A stretch of 64,000 nt of DNA from Psychrobacter faecalis (GTDB lineage Bacteria; Pseudomonadota; Gammaproteobacteria; Pseudomonadales; Moraxellaceae): contig NZ_JABAST010000011.1 of assembly GCF_016107575.1 (NCBI RefSeq), positions 1 to 64,000 on the forward strand, read 5' to 3'. The notes under the pieces were generated by a model. It ran no database searches. It saw only the letters and a program-made list of their open reading frames with translations, and was not told the DNA's origin. Below are positions 38,769 to 47,645 of this stretch, in pieces. The stretch's first letter is position 1; every line of letters begins with the position of its first letter. A program made the position numbers and the translations under genes.

Positions 38769-39458
38769 TTAAACCGATAAGGCACTGATAAAAATAGGTA
38801 CCCAAACAGCGGTGACTAAGCCATTGACCGCTAAGCCAAAGGCGGCATAGCGTCCGGCAGTATGGCTGATTTGCCATGCTTCTACGGTGCCAAATGCATG
38901 TGCTGCCAATCCTAGCGCGAGGCCTTTGGCGCGGTCGTCATCAATACCGCGAAATAAAAAGCGCGCTAAGGTTCCACCGATTAGACCTGAAACGATAATT
39001 ATTAAGTTTGCTAATGCCAGCGGTGCTTTAATCAAATCGGCGACGCTCAGACCAATTGGTGTGGTCACTGAGCGGGTAGCAAATGCCAAAATGGTCTCGT
39101 GGCTAAGCGAAAATAAATAGGCCAATGACATGGGGAGCAAGGCGCCAACCACGCTCGCCAGTGCCACAATCATGGTTAGCTTTTTAACTGGTAAACCTTT
39201 AAAGTTCATCGCCGCCAATGGCACGGCCAATAATACTGTCACATAGCCTAATAAATGATCAAATACCGGTTTTGCCACGCTGTAATAATGATTGTAATCC
39301 CATTGTAAAATAAACAAAAACAGCAGTACTAAGACCAAAGCGGTGATAACCATCGGCAACCATGACAGCTTGCGCGCAAGGACACGGGCAATAACGTGGG
39401 CGGCCAAGGTTAATGCTATCGCAGCAAGGGTTGCGCTAAACACACTATCAAAACTCAT
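38769..39458 (-). CDS. lrgB: LrgB/CidB family membrane protein
   Basis: 229 residues with about seven membrane segments. Family motifs: LAVPLAAMNFKGLPVKKL, RSVTTPIGLSVAD (conserved S-x-T-x-P-I), GLIGGTLARFLFRG and GLAAHAFGTVEAWQ. These proteins act with LrgA as a holin-antiholin-like or metabolite (pyruvate/glycolate) transport pair; the exact role here is open. It follows lrgA by 22 bp on the same transcript. Confidence 0.93.
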   Translation of the reverse strand: MSFDSVFSATLAAIALTLAAHVIARVLARKLSWLPMVITALVLVLLFLFILQWDYNHYYSVAKPVFDHLLGYVTVLLAVPLAAMNFKGLPVKKLTMIVALASVVGALLPMSLAYLFSLSHETILAFATRSVTTPIGLSVADLIKAPLALANLIIIVSGLIGGTLARFLFRGIDDDRAKGLALGLAAHAFGTVEAWQISHTAGRYAAFGLAVNGLVTAVWVPIFISALSV

Positions 39459-39480
39459 AACGTTGCCTTATTAACAGAGC

Positions 39481-39933
39481 TTAATGCTGTCCCTTGTGCT
39501 TGTTGGTCATATTCATATTGTCATCATGACTGCCATCTGTATTGTCGCTATTATTAAGCGAGCGATTGGCAAGGATAGCCAATCCCCAAAGCGGGATAAG
39601 CGTACTGATAATCATAGTCAGCATCACGCCCCAAAACTCATCACCTAACGCAAATAGCAGCAAACCTGCACCGGCAGAAACGGGCAAAAAAGCAAAACCA
39701 CTATCGACCAGTAAGGTGTTGCTTGCTTGGGTTAACCAATGCGGTAAACCTTTTATCACTCGCCAAACAATTAAAATAATAAACATCGTTAACAGGCCGA
39801 CGATATTGGCTGCTTTTTCAATGCCCGCCCATTGGCAGACAACGACTGCTAACTCACGAACCACCACGACCATAATCAGCGTCAATATTAGCGCCATCCA
39901 CAAAGGCGTGTTAGAAGTAGAGGTAGAGCTCAT
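39481..39933 (-). CDS. lrgA: LrgA/CidA family membrane protein
   Basis: 150 residues with four membrane segments. The central region VDSGFAFLPVSAGAGLLLFALGDEFWGVML corresponds to the conserved LrgA/CidA core, where many members have FVPAGVG. It is somewhat divergent, with Asn/Asp-rich ends (NNSDNTDGSHDDNMNM). I chose the ATG at 39933, with AGGAT 5 bases before it, over a TTG two codons upstream. lrgB is the next gene, which supports the call. Confidence 0.85.
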   Translation of the reverse strand: MSSTSTSNTPLWMALILTLIMVVVVRELAVVVCQWAGIEKAANIVGLLTMFIILIVWRVIKGLPHWLTQASNTLLVDSGFAFLPVSAGAGLLLFALGDEFWGVMLTMIISTLIPLWGLAILANRSLNNSDNTDGSHDDNMNMTNKHKGQH

Positions 39934-40154
39934 AAGCAATCCTAGCCAAGTCGGGTATAAAAAGGGAAATATGCTAAAAAAGAGAGTTTAATGCCAATGT
40001 GTTAACAAAAGCATGTCAATAAAAGCATTTTAGCAAAAGCTGATTATATAGGCAGTAGCCATACTAATAAAGCCTAAGCGCTAATTGCTGCTATTAAGCT
40101 GTTGTTAAATGTCTCGTATAGTGAGTGAAAAGTCATATCAATAAATCACGCACT

Positions 40155-40220
40155 GCTGATATCAATTTTTCTTGCTTGCTGTGGCTGCGCAGACAGAGGC
40201 TACAGAAAATTAATATCAGC
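40155..40220. repeat. 66-bp palindromic intergenic element
   Basis: Outer arms GCTGATATCAATTTTTCT (40155-40172) and AGAAAATTAATATCAGC (40204-40220) pair with one mismatch and one bulge. Inside is GC-richer DNA with the palindrome CTGCGCAG (40185-40192). The whole would fold into a long hairpin. The contrast with AT-rich surroundings and the fold-back form suggest a REP/BIME-like repeat that may be present elsewhere in the genome. Only one copy was seen in this window. Confidence 0.55.
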
Positions 40221-40291
40221 AATACCGTCGCGTTTTTAGGATATTTTGACTATATAATAAATGTCGATTACCCCTTATATGCCAAAAATAT

Positions 40292-40327
40292 AAAAAAGGA
40301 CGCCATCATTTGATAGCGTCCTTTTTA
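40292..40327 (-). terminator. terminator after hflX
   Basis: Arms AAAAAGGACGC and GCGTCCTTTTT with further inner pairing (ATCA/TGAT); the T tract on the minus strand lies 37-70 bp beyond hflX. Confidence 0.85.
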
Positions 40328-40363
40328 ACTTCATTCCGATTAAATAACTTTTGACGACGTTAT

Positions 40364-41803
40364 TTAACTTTGCGAATCAGATGCTTCTGTAGCAGAGTTT
40401 AACGCTTCAAATTCAGCAAAAGCATCTTCTTCCTCTGCCGTTAAAGAGGCAGCTGCATCAATACTCTCATCTTTTTGCTCAAACTCTTCAAGTATCGGCA
40501 TTAGCAATGTTGCTTGCGCTAACGGCAATACATCTAACGGCTTTAGATTGGCTTGTCCCAATAGCTGTTTGAGCCTATCGCTTGGCAAGCGAATGGTTAG
40601 GCGCTCATGACCGTTATCGTCATAGCTTTCTTCCAAAATCACGCCAAGCTCATACAAGGTGTTTTTAAATTGACCGGCGTTATACGGTAGGGTCAAATCA
40701 AAGGTAGTTAAGTTGCCCGTCAATAATTGCTGTACAGCAAGCGACAACTCTTCCATGCCTAGGTTTTGGCGCGAAGAAACATATACCCGATTTGGCTGAC
40801 CTTCTTTTGCATAGCCAATGTGCGCCGGCTCATCGGTTAAGTCGATTTTATTATAAACATTCAGCACGGGCACATCGTTGTCAATCTCAGCAAGGACGTT
40901 TTTTACCGCTTGAATTTGCTCGTGCATGTCTTCGCTCGATGAATCAATGACATGTAGTAGTAAGTCGGCTTCTAGCGTCTCTTCTAAGGTTGCATGAAAC
41001 GACTCGACCAACTCATGTGGCAAATGACGGACAAATCCCACGGTATCGACCAAAACCACGCGGCCAACTCCTTGCCAGTCAAGACGGCGCAAGGTCGGGT
41101 CAAGGGTGGCAAATAATTGGTCGGCGGCATAAATATTTTCATCGACCAAGCGATTAAATAGGGTAGATTTACCAGCGTTAGTATAACCGACGAGCGAGAT
41201 GGTCGGGACGTCTGATTTTTGCCGACGCGCTCGACCTTGGGCACGGGTTTGGCGTACTTTTTCCAGTTTATTTTTCAACTGATTGACACGCACTTGTAAT
41301 AAGCGGCGATCCGTTTCTAGCTGAGTTTCACCGGGTCCACGTAGACCAATACCCCCTTTTTGGCGCTCCAAATGCGTCCAACCACGCACCAATCGCGTTG
41401 ATAGGTGGTTTAACTGCGCAAGCTCAACCTGTAGCTTACCTTCGTAAGTACGGGCGCGCTGGGCAAAAATATCCAAAATTAAGCCGGTGCGGTCAAGCAC
41501 GCGGCATTGTACCAAAGCTTCGATATTACGCTCTTGCGATGGCGATAAATTATGATTGAAAAGCACAATATCAGCGTCGTATTCGCGCACCAATTCGGCT
41601 ATTTCTTGTGCTTTACCGCTACCAACGAAATACTTGGCATCAGGACGCGCACGCGAGCCTGTAACCAGTGCCAAGCGATCAGCGCCTGCCGAATCTGCAA
41701 GTAGCTCAAATTCATTTAGATCATCGGGATCTTGAATTTGGCGGATGTCTAAATGGACGATAATGGCGCGCTCGCCACCTTCATGTCTTTCAAAATATTC
41801 CAA
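40364..41803 (-). CDS. hflX: ribosome-splitting GTPase HflX
   Basis: GTPase that splits stalled ribosomes under stress. The N-terminal domain is clear (HPKYFVGxGKA-like DAKYFVGSGKAQEIAELV; ERNIEALVQCRVLDRTGLIL). GWTHLERQKGGIGLRGPGE is the HflX signature. The G domain has GYTNAGKSTLFNRL, DTVGFVRHLPHELVESF and NKIDL. An acidic C-terminal tail extends past E. coli HflX, giving 479 residues. The start is TTG, with AGGTGAT upstream; no ATG gives the full N-terminus. hfq and miaA are not adjacent, unlike E. coli. Confidence 0.94.
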   Translation of the reverse strand: MEYFERHEGGERAIIVHLDIRQIQDPDDLNEFELLADSAGADRLALVTGSRARPDAKYFVGSGKAQEIAELVREYDADIVLFNHNLSPSQERNIEALVQCRVLDRTGLILDIFAQRARTYEGKLQVELAQLNHLSTRLVRGWTHLERQKGGIGLRGPGETQLETDRRLLQVRVNQLKNKLEKVRQTRAQGRARRQKSDVPTISLVGYTNAGKSTLFNRLVDENIYAADQLFATLDPTLRRLDWQGVGRVVLVDTVGFVRHLPHELVESFHATLEETLEADLLLHVIDSSSEDMHEQIQAVKNVLAEIDNDVPVLNVYNKIDLTDEPAHIGYAKEGQPNRVYVSSRQNLGMEELSLAVQQLLTGNLTTFDLTLPYNAGQFKNTLYELGVILEESYDDNGHERLTIRLPSDRLKQLLGQANLKPLDVLPLAQATLLMPILEEFEQKDESIDAAASLTAEEEDAFAEFEALNSATEASDSQS

Positions 41804-42189
41804 AGAGTATCACCTATTATTAAAGTAGATAAATCGCTATGACCGCTTCAATGAGTATCGATATAGCGTTCATATGACCCTCTATATGTGGTCTTATCAT
41901 TTGATATTAAAGCGTATGTACGCAATTAGCTACGTCTTTATGTTACAGCGTTTATAGGGAGATATTTTTATCTATAAAAATTTTAAGCTGAGACTATTAA
42001 CAAAAGCCACTCATAATTCAGTGTACAAGTCATCACTGAGTAAATAAATTTTGTTATACTCATTGCCCTTGTTTACGAGATATAATCATACGTTTTTTAG
42101 GCAGCACTCTTTTAAGCATTAAGCTTTTTTAACACTAAGATGTAATAAAGCATTTTTAACCCATAAGTTTTTAATCACGAGGGATACAG
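41804..42189. promoter_or_regulatory. divergent spacer with candidate plsC promoter
   Basis: 386 bp between hflX and plsC. TGT plus TATACT at 42052-42060 is an extended -10 element pointing to plsC, with a leader of about 120 nt. No gene seen. Confidence 0.4.
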
Positions 42190-42990
42190 ATGAGCCAATC
42201 TAAGTCAGGCTTTTCACTCAAACAGCAATTAGGTCGCGGCAAACAAATCGCTGGCATGACCACCACCATCGCTGGTGGATTGCGCGCCGCCCAGCGTATC
42301 GGTGCCTTTAAACAGCCACCGCGCGAAAAGCTACCGCGCTATATTCAAGCGTTTTGCCGTAAAATGGCAGGCTCGTTTGGCGTGCAGGTGGTGGCAGTCG
42401 AGCGCGTAGAGCAGCATCACGGTTTATGGGTGGCTAACCATGTATCGTGGATGGATATTCCGGTAGTGGGGACGCTAAGCCCTGCTTTTTTCTTATCAAA
42501 GGCAGAAATTGGCGATTGGCCAATCTTTGGTAAGCTTGCGCATGCCGCAGGGACGGTATTTATCGAGCGTGGTTCCGGTGATGCGGGCACGGTTGCCACC
42601 CAAATTGCCAATTTTTTAACCAAAGGTTTTTCGGTTATCTTTTTCCCAGAAGCGACCACCACCGATGGTAAAAAAATCAAACGTATCCACGGCACTTTGC
42701 TGCAAGCGGCGATAGATGCTGACGTCCCAGTACGCCCGCTAGTGATTGCATATGTCAATAAAGATGGCACGTTAAGTGAGGCGCTGCCTTATTATGGCAA
42801 AATGACGATGAAAGATAGCCTAAAAAAGGTGCTCGATAGTAAAGACGTGACGGCTTTTGTCTTACCGCTTGAGCCGATAGATCCTAAAGGGTTGAGCAAA
42901 AGTCAGCTAACCGATTTGTTACAAGCGCATATGCAAGAAGGCTTGGCTGAACTGCATTCGCGGGTTTTAACGAAAGCTGGCAAACCTTAA
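42190..42990 (+). CDS. plsC: 1-acyl-sn-glycerol-3-phosphate acyltransferase family protein
   Basis: 266 residues. The catalytic NHVSWMDIP (H-x4-D) and the substrate motif FPEATTTDG, where the usual Gly of FPEGT is Ala, identify a PlsC-type acyltransferase. PVRPLVIAYVNKDG also fits. A basic N-terminus without a clear membrane helix suggests peripheral inner-membrane association. It could make phosphatidic acid or acylate a related lysolipid; the window does not decide. GAGGGA precedes the ATG by 5 bases. Confidence 0.88.
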   Translation: MSQSKSGFSLKQQLGRGKQIAGMTTTIAGGLRAAQRIGAFKQPPREKLPRYIQAFCRKMAGSFGVQVVAVERVEQHHGLWVANHVSWMDIPVVGTLSPAFFLSKAEIGDWPIFGKLAHAAGTVFIERGSGDAGTVATQIANFLTKGFSVIFFPEATTTDGKKIKRIHGTLLQAAIDADVPVRPLVIAYVNKDGTLSEALPYYGKMTMKDSLKKVLDSKDVTAFVLPLEPIDPKGLSKSQLTDLLQAHMQEGLAELHSRVLTKAGKP

Positions 42991-43056
42991 GCAAGTACAA
43001 AACTGCTTGAAAGATAACCGCTTTAATAGAAAAATTAGTAGCAGAAAAGTAGTCAT

Positions 43057-43106
43057 AAAAAAGGCGCCAATCTTAGTCATAAATACTAATGATTGGTGCC
43101 TTTTTC
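43057..43106. terminator. bidirectional terminator between plsC and tas
   Basis: Arms AAAAAGGCGCCAATC and GATTGGTGCCTTTTT with one G-U pair and an inner TTAGT/ACTAA stem. Confidence 0.88.
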
Positions 43107-43175
43107 TTTGCTATGCAAATACTTGAACGTCAGCTTATTAAAAGCTAAACAATATCAATCTATGACCACGTAATG

Positions 43176-44216
43176 TTATGGCGACGGATTAGGGTGCTGG
43201 GTATGTACCGCCTCAATCGCTTTTAGCACATCTGCGCTTAAGGTGACATTGATACTATCGATATTTGATTGCAGCTGCTCAGTGGTGGTTGCGCCAACGA
43301 TATTACTAGTGACAAACGAGCGCGAATTGACAAAGGCCAATGCCATTTGCGCCATATCCAAACCGGCTTCGGCAGCGATTTTGGCGTATTGAGCGGTGGC
43401 GGCTTTTGCTTCGTCATTGGTATAGCGAGCAAAGCGGTCATACATCGTCAGACGCGCGCCTGCAGGACGTTTACCATCAAGGTATTTGCCAGATAAAACC
43501 CCAAAGCCGAGCGGCGAGTAAGCAAGTAAACCAACATTTTCACGATGGGCAATCTCTGCCATGCCAACTTCATATAGACGATTGAGCAAACTATAAGGAT
43601 TTTGCACCGTGATAGGCGCGATTAAACCATTTTTGTCCGCTTCCCACAGATAACGCATCAGCCCCCAGGCGGTATCGTTCGATAAGCCATAAGCACGAAT
43701 ACGACCTTTCTTGATCTCGTCATTTAGTGCTTGGATGGTCTCTAAAAAAGGCGTCAAATCATCCAGCGACTGCGCTGCCATCTCTTCACTATAACCGCGC
43801 TGGCTAAAAAAGTTCGCTTGCCGTTCAGGCCAATGCAACTGATAAATATCAATATAATCGGTTTGCAAACGCTCAAGATTGCTATCGATGGCGCTACTAA
43901 TATGCGCCGCATTAAAGCGCGTCTGACCATCGCGTAAAAAATCCATCGGTGAGATTTTGCTAGCAAGAATGACCTTGTCGCGCTGTTTGGTTTTATTAAA
44001 CCACGTGCCCATAAAGCGTTCGGTATCGCCTTGCTTGTCTTTATCAGGCGGCGACGGATACATTTCGGCGGTATCCCAAAAATTCACGCCTGCACTAAGG
44101 GCCATGTCCATCTGGGCATGCGCGTCGCTTTCGCTATTCTGCTGCCCCCATGTCATCGTTCCTAAGCAGATTTTTGAGACTTTTTCATTCAGTTGCGGCA
44201 GTGTTTGATATTGCAT
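43176..44216 (-). CDS. tas: aldo/keto reductase, Tas-like
   Basis: 346 residues, exactly the length of E. coli Tas, with similarity along the whole protein: KICLGTMTWGQQNSESDAHA, FWDTAEMYPSPP, LQTDYIDIYQLHWPER, TVQNPYSLLNRLYEVG, LLAYSPLGFGVLSGKYL and NIVGATTTEQLQSNI. The aldo-keto tetrad residues Asp, Tyr, Lys and His are in place (DTAEMY, ILASK, LHWPE). NADPH-dependent; physiological substrate unknown. fkpB lies 57 bp upstream on the same strand. Confidence 0.92.
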   Translation of the reverse strand: MQYQTLPQLNEKVSKICLGTMTWGQQNSESDAHAQMDMALSAGVNFWDTAEMYPSPPDKDKQGDTERFMGTWFNKTKQRDKVILASKISPMDFLRDGQTRFNAAHISSAIDSNLERLQTDYIDIYQLHWPERQANFFSQRGYSEEMAAQSLDDLTPFLETIQALNDEIKKGRIRAYGLSNDTAWGLMRYLWEADKNGLIAPITVQNPYSLLNRLYEVGMAEIAHRENVGLLAYSPLGFGVLSGKYLDGKRPAGARLTMYDRFARYTNDEAKAATAQYAKIAAEAGLDMAQMALAFVNSRSFVTSNIVGATTTEQLQSNIDSINVTLSADVLKAIEAVHTQHPNPSP

Positions 44217-44272
44217 CTGTTTATCCCTGTTTTTATTCTCAATAAGGTTTTATGTTCAAGCCGTTTTTCATA

Positions 44273-44770
44273 CTACATAATCTTGATACCTGTGACGCCC
44301 GGCGGGGTGACTTGGAATATTTTTACTTTAAACAGTACCGATTGACCAGCAAGTGGATGGTTAAAGTCGACTTCAACTTCGTCGTCATCGATGGCGCTAA
44401 TGGTACCGGGCAGGGTGTTTTTGCCTTTATCTTCAAACTCGACCAACATTCCGATTTCAGGATTGTCAGCGACTAAGGCAAATTGGGTGCGGCTAAAATG
44501 CTGAATGTTATCAGGGTTCCACTCGCCAAACGCTTGCTCAGGCTCAAGGTGGGCGGTGCGCGTATCGCCAGCACGTAGGTTCATCAGCACTTGCTCAAAA
44601 CCCGGTAAAAAGCTCTCATCGCCAACGGTCAGCGTCACTGGCTCGTCGCGGTTAAAGGTTGAATCAATCACCGTACCGTTTTCGAGCGATACTTCAAAAT
44701 GCAGCTTCACAAGGCTGCCGTGGGTGATGCGAATGTCTTCATTAGGGGTGATAAATTGGGAGTCGGTCAT
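44273..44770 (-). CDS. fkpB: FKBP-type peptidyl-prolyl isomerase, SlpA type
   Basis: 165 residues. ITHGSLVKLHFEVSLENGTVIDSTF opens the FKBP fold; LPGFEQVLMNLRAGDTRTAHLEPEQAFGEW is followed by the IF insert domain and then FNHPLAGQSVLFKVKIFQV. This is the short SlpA/FkpB class of cytosolic prolyl isomerase/chaperone. In many gammaproteobacteria it follows ileS-lspA; here it is nearby but separated by four other genes. Confidence 0.93.
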   Translation of the reverse strand: MTDSQFITPNEDIRITHGSLVKLHFEVSLENGTVIDSTFNRDEPVTLTVGDESFLPGFEQVLMNLRAGDTRTAHLEPEQAFGEWNPDNIQHFSRTQFALVADNPEIGMLVEFEDKGKNTLPGTISAIDDDEVEVDFNHPLAGQSVLFKVKIFQVTPPGVTGIKIM

Positions 44771-45106
44771 AGCAAAGTGTCTTTTATAGAGTAAGGTTTA
44801 GAAGATTAATTATAAAAGAGAGTTTAGCATAACCGTCTGCTGTACATGTTCATGTCGCCTGTATGACATGAATTATTTTATCAATACTTCCATAATGGAG
44901 ATACATCATTAATCGTTAAATGCATCTCATCAAAAGTAATAAATACAGGAGTTTAATAAACTGATATAAGATTGATTGCCATATGGGATGATTAATTGAT
45001 GAAATTAAGTTGACATTATTTTTCATATTGTATATAAATGTAAAGTTAATATAAGGAACGTAAATATATATTAATAATTGTAATTTAAATAACTTCTGAG
45101 ATGATT
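44771..45106. other. very AT-rich spacer before a small lipoprotein
   Basis: 336 bp, much richer in A and T than the surrounding spacers, with no ORF I can support. It contains the promoter regions of fkpB (left) and the lipoprotein (right). Confidence 0.35.
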
Positions 45107-45424
45107 ATGAAAAAAGCTATTTTGGTAATTGGAATGTTCGCGTTATTGGCTCAAGGGTGTGCAACTCCACATGTTGTACAAACTAAAAAAGTAAGTGACG
45201 TTAATTTGTCTTGTCAGCAAATTCTTAATGAAATAGCAGAAGCTGATGACTTTGAACAAAAGGCACGCGCTGAGCGTAAAGCGACTGGTAAGAACGTAGC
45301 AGCAGCAATTTTATTTTGGCCAGCCTTAATTGGTACCTATTCTAATACTGAAGAAGCTATCAATGCTGCAAAAGAGCGCCGCAACAATTTGACTAACTTG
45401 TATGAACAGAAAAAATGCCGTTAA
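45107..45424 (+). CDS. small lipoprotein, unknown function
   Basis: 105 residues. MKKAILVIGMFALLAQGC is a lipoprotein signal peptide, with Cys18 as the lipidation site. The mature part is mostly helical and charged (SCQQILNEIAEADDFEQKARAERKA), with a short hydrophobic stretch AAAILFWPALIGTY and a final Cys. The two non-lipidated Cys could form a disulphide. I used the second Met, since GAGAT precedes it. The gene is isolated, has its own terminator and sits in unusually AT-rich DNA. I do not recognise a named family. Confidence 0.8.
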   Translation: MKKAILVIGMFALLAQGCATPHVVQTKKVSDVNLSCQQILNEIAEADDFEQKARAERKATGKNVAAAILFWPALIGTYSNTEEAINAAKERRNNLTNLYEQKKCR

Positions 45425-45460
45425 TACCTTAATGTCTTGTTAGGATATTTTATGGTCAAT

Positions 45461-45492
45461 AAAAAGCTAAGAGTAATGCTCTTAGCTTTTTT
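45461..45492 (+). terminator. terminator after the small lipoprotein
   Basis: Perfect stem AAAAAGCTAAGAG/CTCTTAGCTTTTT with a 5-base loop and T run. Confidence 0.92.
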
Positions 45493-45555
45493 TATGAGCG
45501 CGGGAAGGTTATATAATGGTCGTTAATAATCATTAAAATCAAAAAGTATACAGTT

Positions 45556-46233
45556 ATGAAAACTAAGCAGATAAATATAAGAAAACAAGGTCATATCAAA
45601 AAATGGCAAGACGATAAAGGTTTTGGTTTTATCGAAACTGCGGCGGGCGAGTCGGTGTTTTTTCATGTTAGCGCGTTTAAAGCCCCGCGCCGTCCCGAAA
45701 TTGGCGAGCAAGTGGTTTTTACAGTAGGGCAAGACAATCAGGGACGCCTGCAAGCAAAGGATGTACAAGAACTCAGCTTTGTACAACAAAAAATGGCGCA
45801 AAAGAACAACCAAATCCGGCAGCGTAATCACAAACGCAGCGCCCAAGCAGAATTTGAAACAGGGCAAAAGAAACGCTTGTTCCTTGGTGTTGGATTTTAT
45901 GGGGTTTTAATTTTATTGGCGGTCATGAATAAGCTAAGCTGGCTAGTGGTTGCTTGGTACGTGATATTAGGCGTCATTACCTATGGCATGTATGCCAAAG
46001 ACAAAGCCGCTGCCCAAAATGGCGACTGGCGTACGCCTGAGTCAACGCTGCATCTGTTGAGTACGCTTGGCGGTTGGGTCGGTGCGCTGGTCGCTCAAAC
46101 CTATTTACGTCATAAGTCACAAAAGCCGGAATTTCGTATCGTTTATTATTTGACCGTCATTATTAATTTGGCAGGGTTGTTATTTATTATGGTAAACGGT
46201 GGCGACTTAACGGGATTAAAAGCATTGTTCTAA
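45556..46233 (+). CDS. cold-shock domain protein fused to DUF1294 membrane domain
   Basis: 225 residues. The N-terminal cold-shock domain (residues 10-75) carries the RNA-binding motifs KGFGFIET and VFFHVSAF. A basic linker of about 35 residues follows. Then comes a DUF1294 domain with three to four membrane helices and the family motif MYAKDKAAAQNGDWRTPESTLHLLSTLGGWVGALVAQ ending in RHKSQKPEF. The fusion is known in proteobacteria, but its role is not. It would hold a nucleic-acid-binding domain at the inner face of the membrane. It is convergent with the macrodomain gene, 13 bp away. Confidence 0.9.
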   Translation: MKTKQINIRKQGHIKKWQDDKGFGFIETAAGESVFFHVSAFKAPRRPEIGEQVVFTVGQDNQGRLQAKDVQELSFVQQKMAQKNNQIRQRNHKRSAQAEFETGQKKRLFLGVGFYGVLILLAVMNKLSWLVVAWYVILGVITYGMYAKDKAAAQNGDWRTPESTLHLLSTLGGWVGALVAQTYLRHKSQKPEFRIVYYLTVIINLAGLLFIMVNGGDLTGLKALF

Positions 46234-46246
46234 GCATGTTTTACTT

Positions 46247-46858
46247 TTAAGACTGCTCTAACATTTGCTTATAAATCGCTGCATCGCTGGCTGAAAAACA
46301 GCAAAAAATGACTTCACGAATTGAAAGCTCAGACATTTCGCCTAAACTATTTTGTAGATAATCTTTTACCGTACCCATAGCAATTTGCGCTGCTTTTTCG
46401 ATTGGATAGCCATACACGCCGGTACTGATAGATGGAAAAGCAATGCTGCTTAGATTATTTTGAACTGCTAAGTCCAGCGAGTTTCGATAACAGCTGGTGA
46501 GTAGCTCTGGCTCGTGACGATTGCCACCATGCCAAACAGGGCCGACCGTATGAATCACATACTGGCAAGGTAGCTTAAACGCTGGACTGATTTTAGCATC
46601 ACCTGTCTGGCAACCATTCAAAGTACGACAATACGCCAATAATTCACGTCCCGCTGCCCGATGAATTGCACCATCGACACCGCCGCCACCAAGCAAGCTT
46701 GAATTGGCCGCATTGACAATCGCATCAACATTTAAGGTGGTGATATCGGCTTGCAGCACTGACAAAGTAACAGTGTGCTTATTATTTTCATTAGCAGCAG
46801 AAATTTGCTTTTGAGCAATAGGTTTTATTTGATTATTAGACCTTTGGTTATTAGACAT
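46247..46858 (-). CDS. macrodomain protein (YmdB-like ADP-ribose hydrolase)
   Basis: 203 residues. The macrodomain occupies about residues 30-200: [36 protein letters not shown] is the ADP-ribose-binding loop of the MacroD/YmdB class, and [19 protein letters not shown] is the second loop. These enzymes remove ADP-ribose from proteins or deacetylate O-acetyl-ADP-ribose. The N-terminal 28 residues are polar, Asn/Gln-rich and not part of the domain. GGGTG precedes the ATG. Confidence 0.93.
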   Translation of the reverse strand: MSNNQRSNNQIKPIAQKQISAANENNKHTVTLSVLQADITTLNVDAIVNAANSSLLGGGGVDGAIHRAAGRELLAYCRTLNGCQTGDAKISPAFKLPCQYVIHTVGPVWHGGNRHEPELLTSCYRNSLDLAVQNNLSSIAFPSISTGVYGYPIEKAAQIAMGTVKDYLQNSLGEMSELSIREVIFCCFSASDAAIYKQMLEQS

Positions 46859-46970
46859 GGCAGCACCCTTTTTATATTGAACTTAATATACTTTAGCGTT
46901 TTTAGCGTCACTCGACTATATCGCTTACGTTATCAATAATCTTTAATATACTATCTCTCAAAAAAGGCGC

Positions 46971-47003
46971 AAAAAAATAGGCTACCGATTTGGTAGCCTA
47001 TTT
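46971..47003 (-). terminator. terminator after lspA
   Basis: Perfect 12-bp stem AAATAGGCTACC/GGTAGCCTATTT, ending in seven T on the minus strand. Confidence 0.92.
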
Positions 47004-47027
47004 GCAAAGTCATTGTATTTATATCAT

Positions 47028-47645
47028 TTAAGCATCACGTTTCTTTTCTAAAAACAGCATATCAATAACAATCAGCGCCACACCAATACAAATACCAATA
47101 TCGGCAATATTAAAGATTGGATAATGCCAAACGTCGGCGTAATGCACGTGAATAAAATCAATCACGTGACCATGGAGCAAGCGGTCAATCAGGTTGCCAA
47201 GAGCGCCACCAAGCACCAGAGCCAAACCAAACGATAACAGCTTGGCTTTACGCGGTGCTTTGACGAGATAGACGATTAAAAATAGCGACATTACGAGTGC
47301 CAGTCCGGCAAAAAACCATTTTTGCCAACCTGCTTGGTCTGCTAAAAAACTAAACGCCGCGCCATAGTTATAAGCAAGCGTCCAATTTAAAAACGGCTCA
47401 ATCACGGGCACAGGCTCAAGGAAATTGAGATTGGTTTCAGCCAACCACTTCGTCCACTGGTCAACGATAAGCACAGCAAGCGCCAGCAAGTACCATATAA
47501 AGGCGCGACTGCCATTAGCGACCATTTTTGGCGTCTTCTTCAGACGACCTTTAGGCGTGGTTGAGCTACCTGTAGTCGCATGCGCAGGCGTAGGCGAGTT
47601 ATCGGCCTCAACCTGCGGCTGCTTATTTTTAGGTGAGTTAGGCAT
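47028..47645 (-). CDS. lspA: lipoprotein signal peptidase with N-terminal extension
   Basis: Signal peptidase II, which cleaves prolipoproteins in the inner membrane. Four membrane helices; the catalytic aspartates are in [14 protein letters not shown] and [18 protein letters not shown] and [11 protein letters not shown] are typical. At 205 residues it carries about 40 extra residues at the cytoplasmic N-terminus, rich in Pro, Thr, Lys and Ser. The start ATG lies inside the last codons of ileS (8-base overlap), which favours the long form by coupling; an internal ATG at residue 41 would give the standard protein. Confidence 0.95.
   Translation of the reverse strand: MPNSPKNKQPQVEADNSPTPAHATTGSSTTPKGRLKKTPKMVANGSRAFIWYLLALAVLIVDQWTKWLAETNLNFLEPVPVIEPFLNWTLAYNYGAAFSFLADQAGWQKWFFAGLALVMSLFLIVYLVKAPRKAKLLSFGLALVLGGALGNLIDRLLHGHVIDFIHVHYADVWHYPIFNIADIGICIGVALIVIDMLFLEKKRDA

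Noticed and set aside
40125..40313. 62-codon plus-strand frame between lrgA and hflX
   Set aside because: It runs through the 66-bp palindromic element and into the hflX terminator; no ribosome-binding site.
43238..43585. Several open frames on both strands within tas
   Set aside because: Shadow frames of a well-supported aldo/keto reductase gene.
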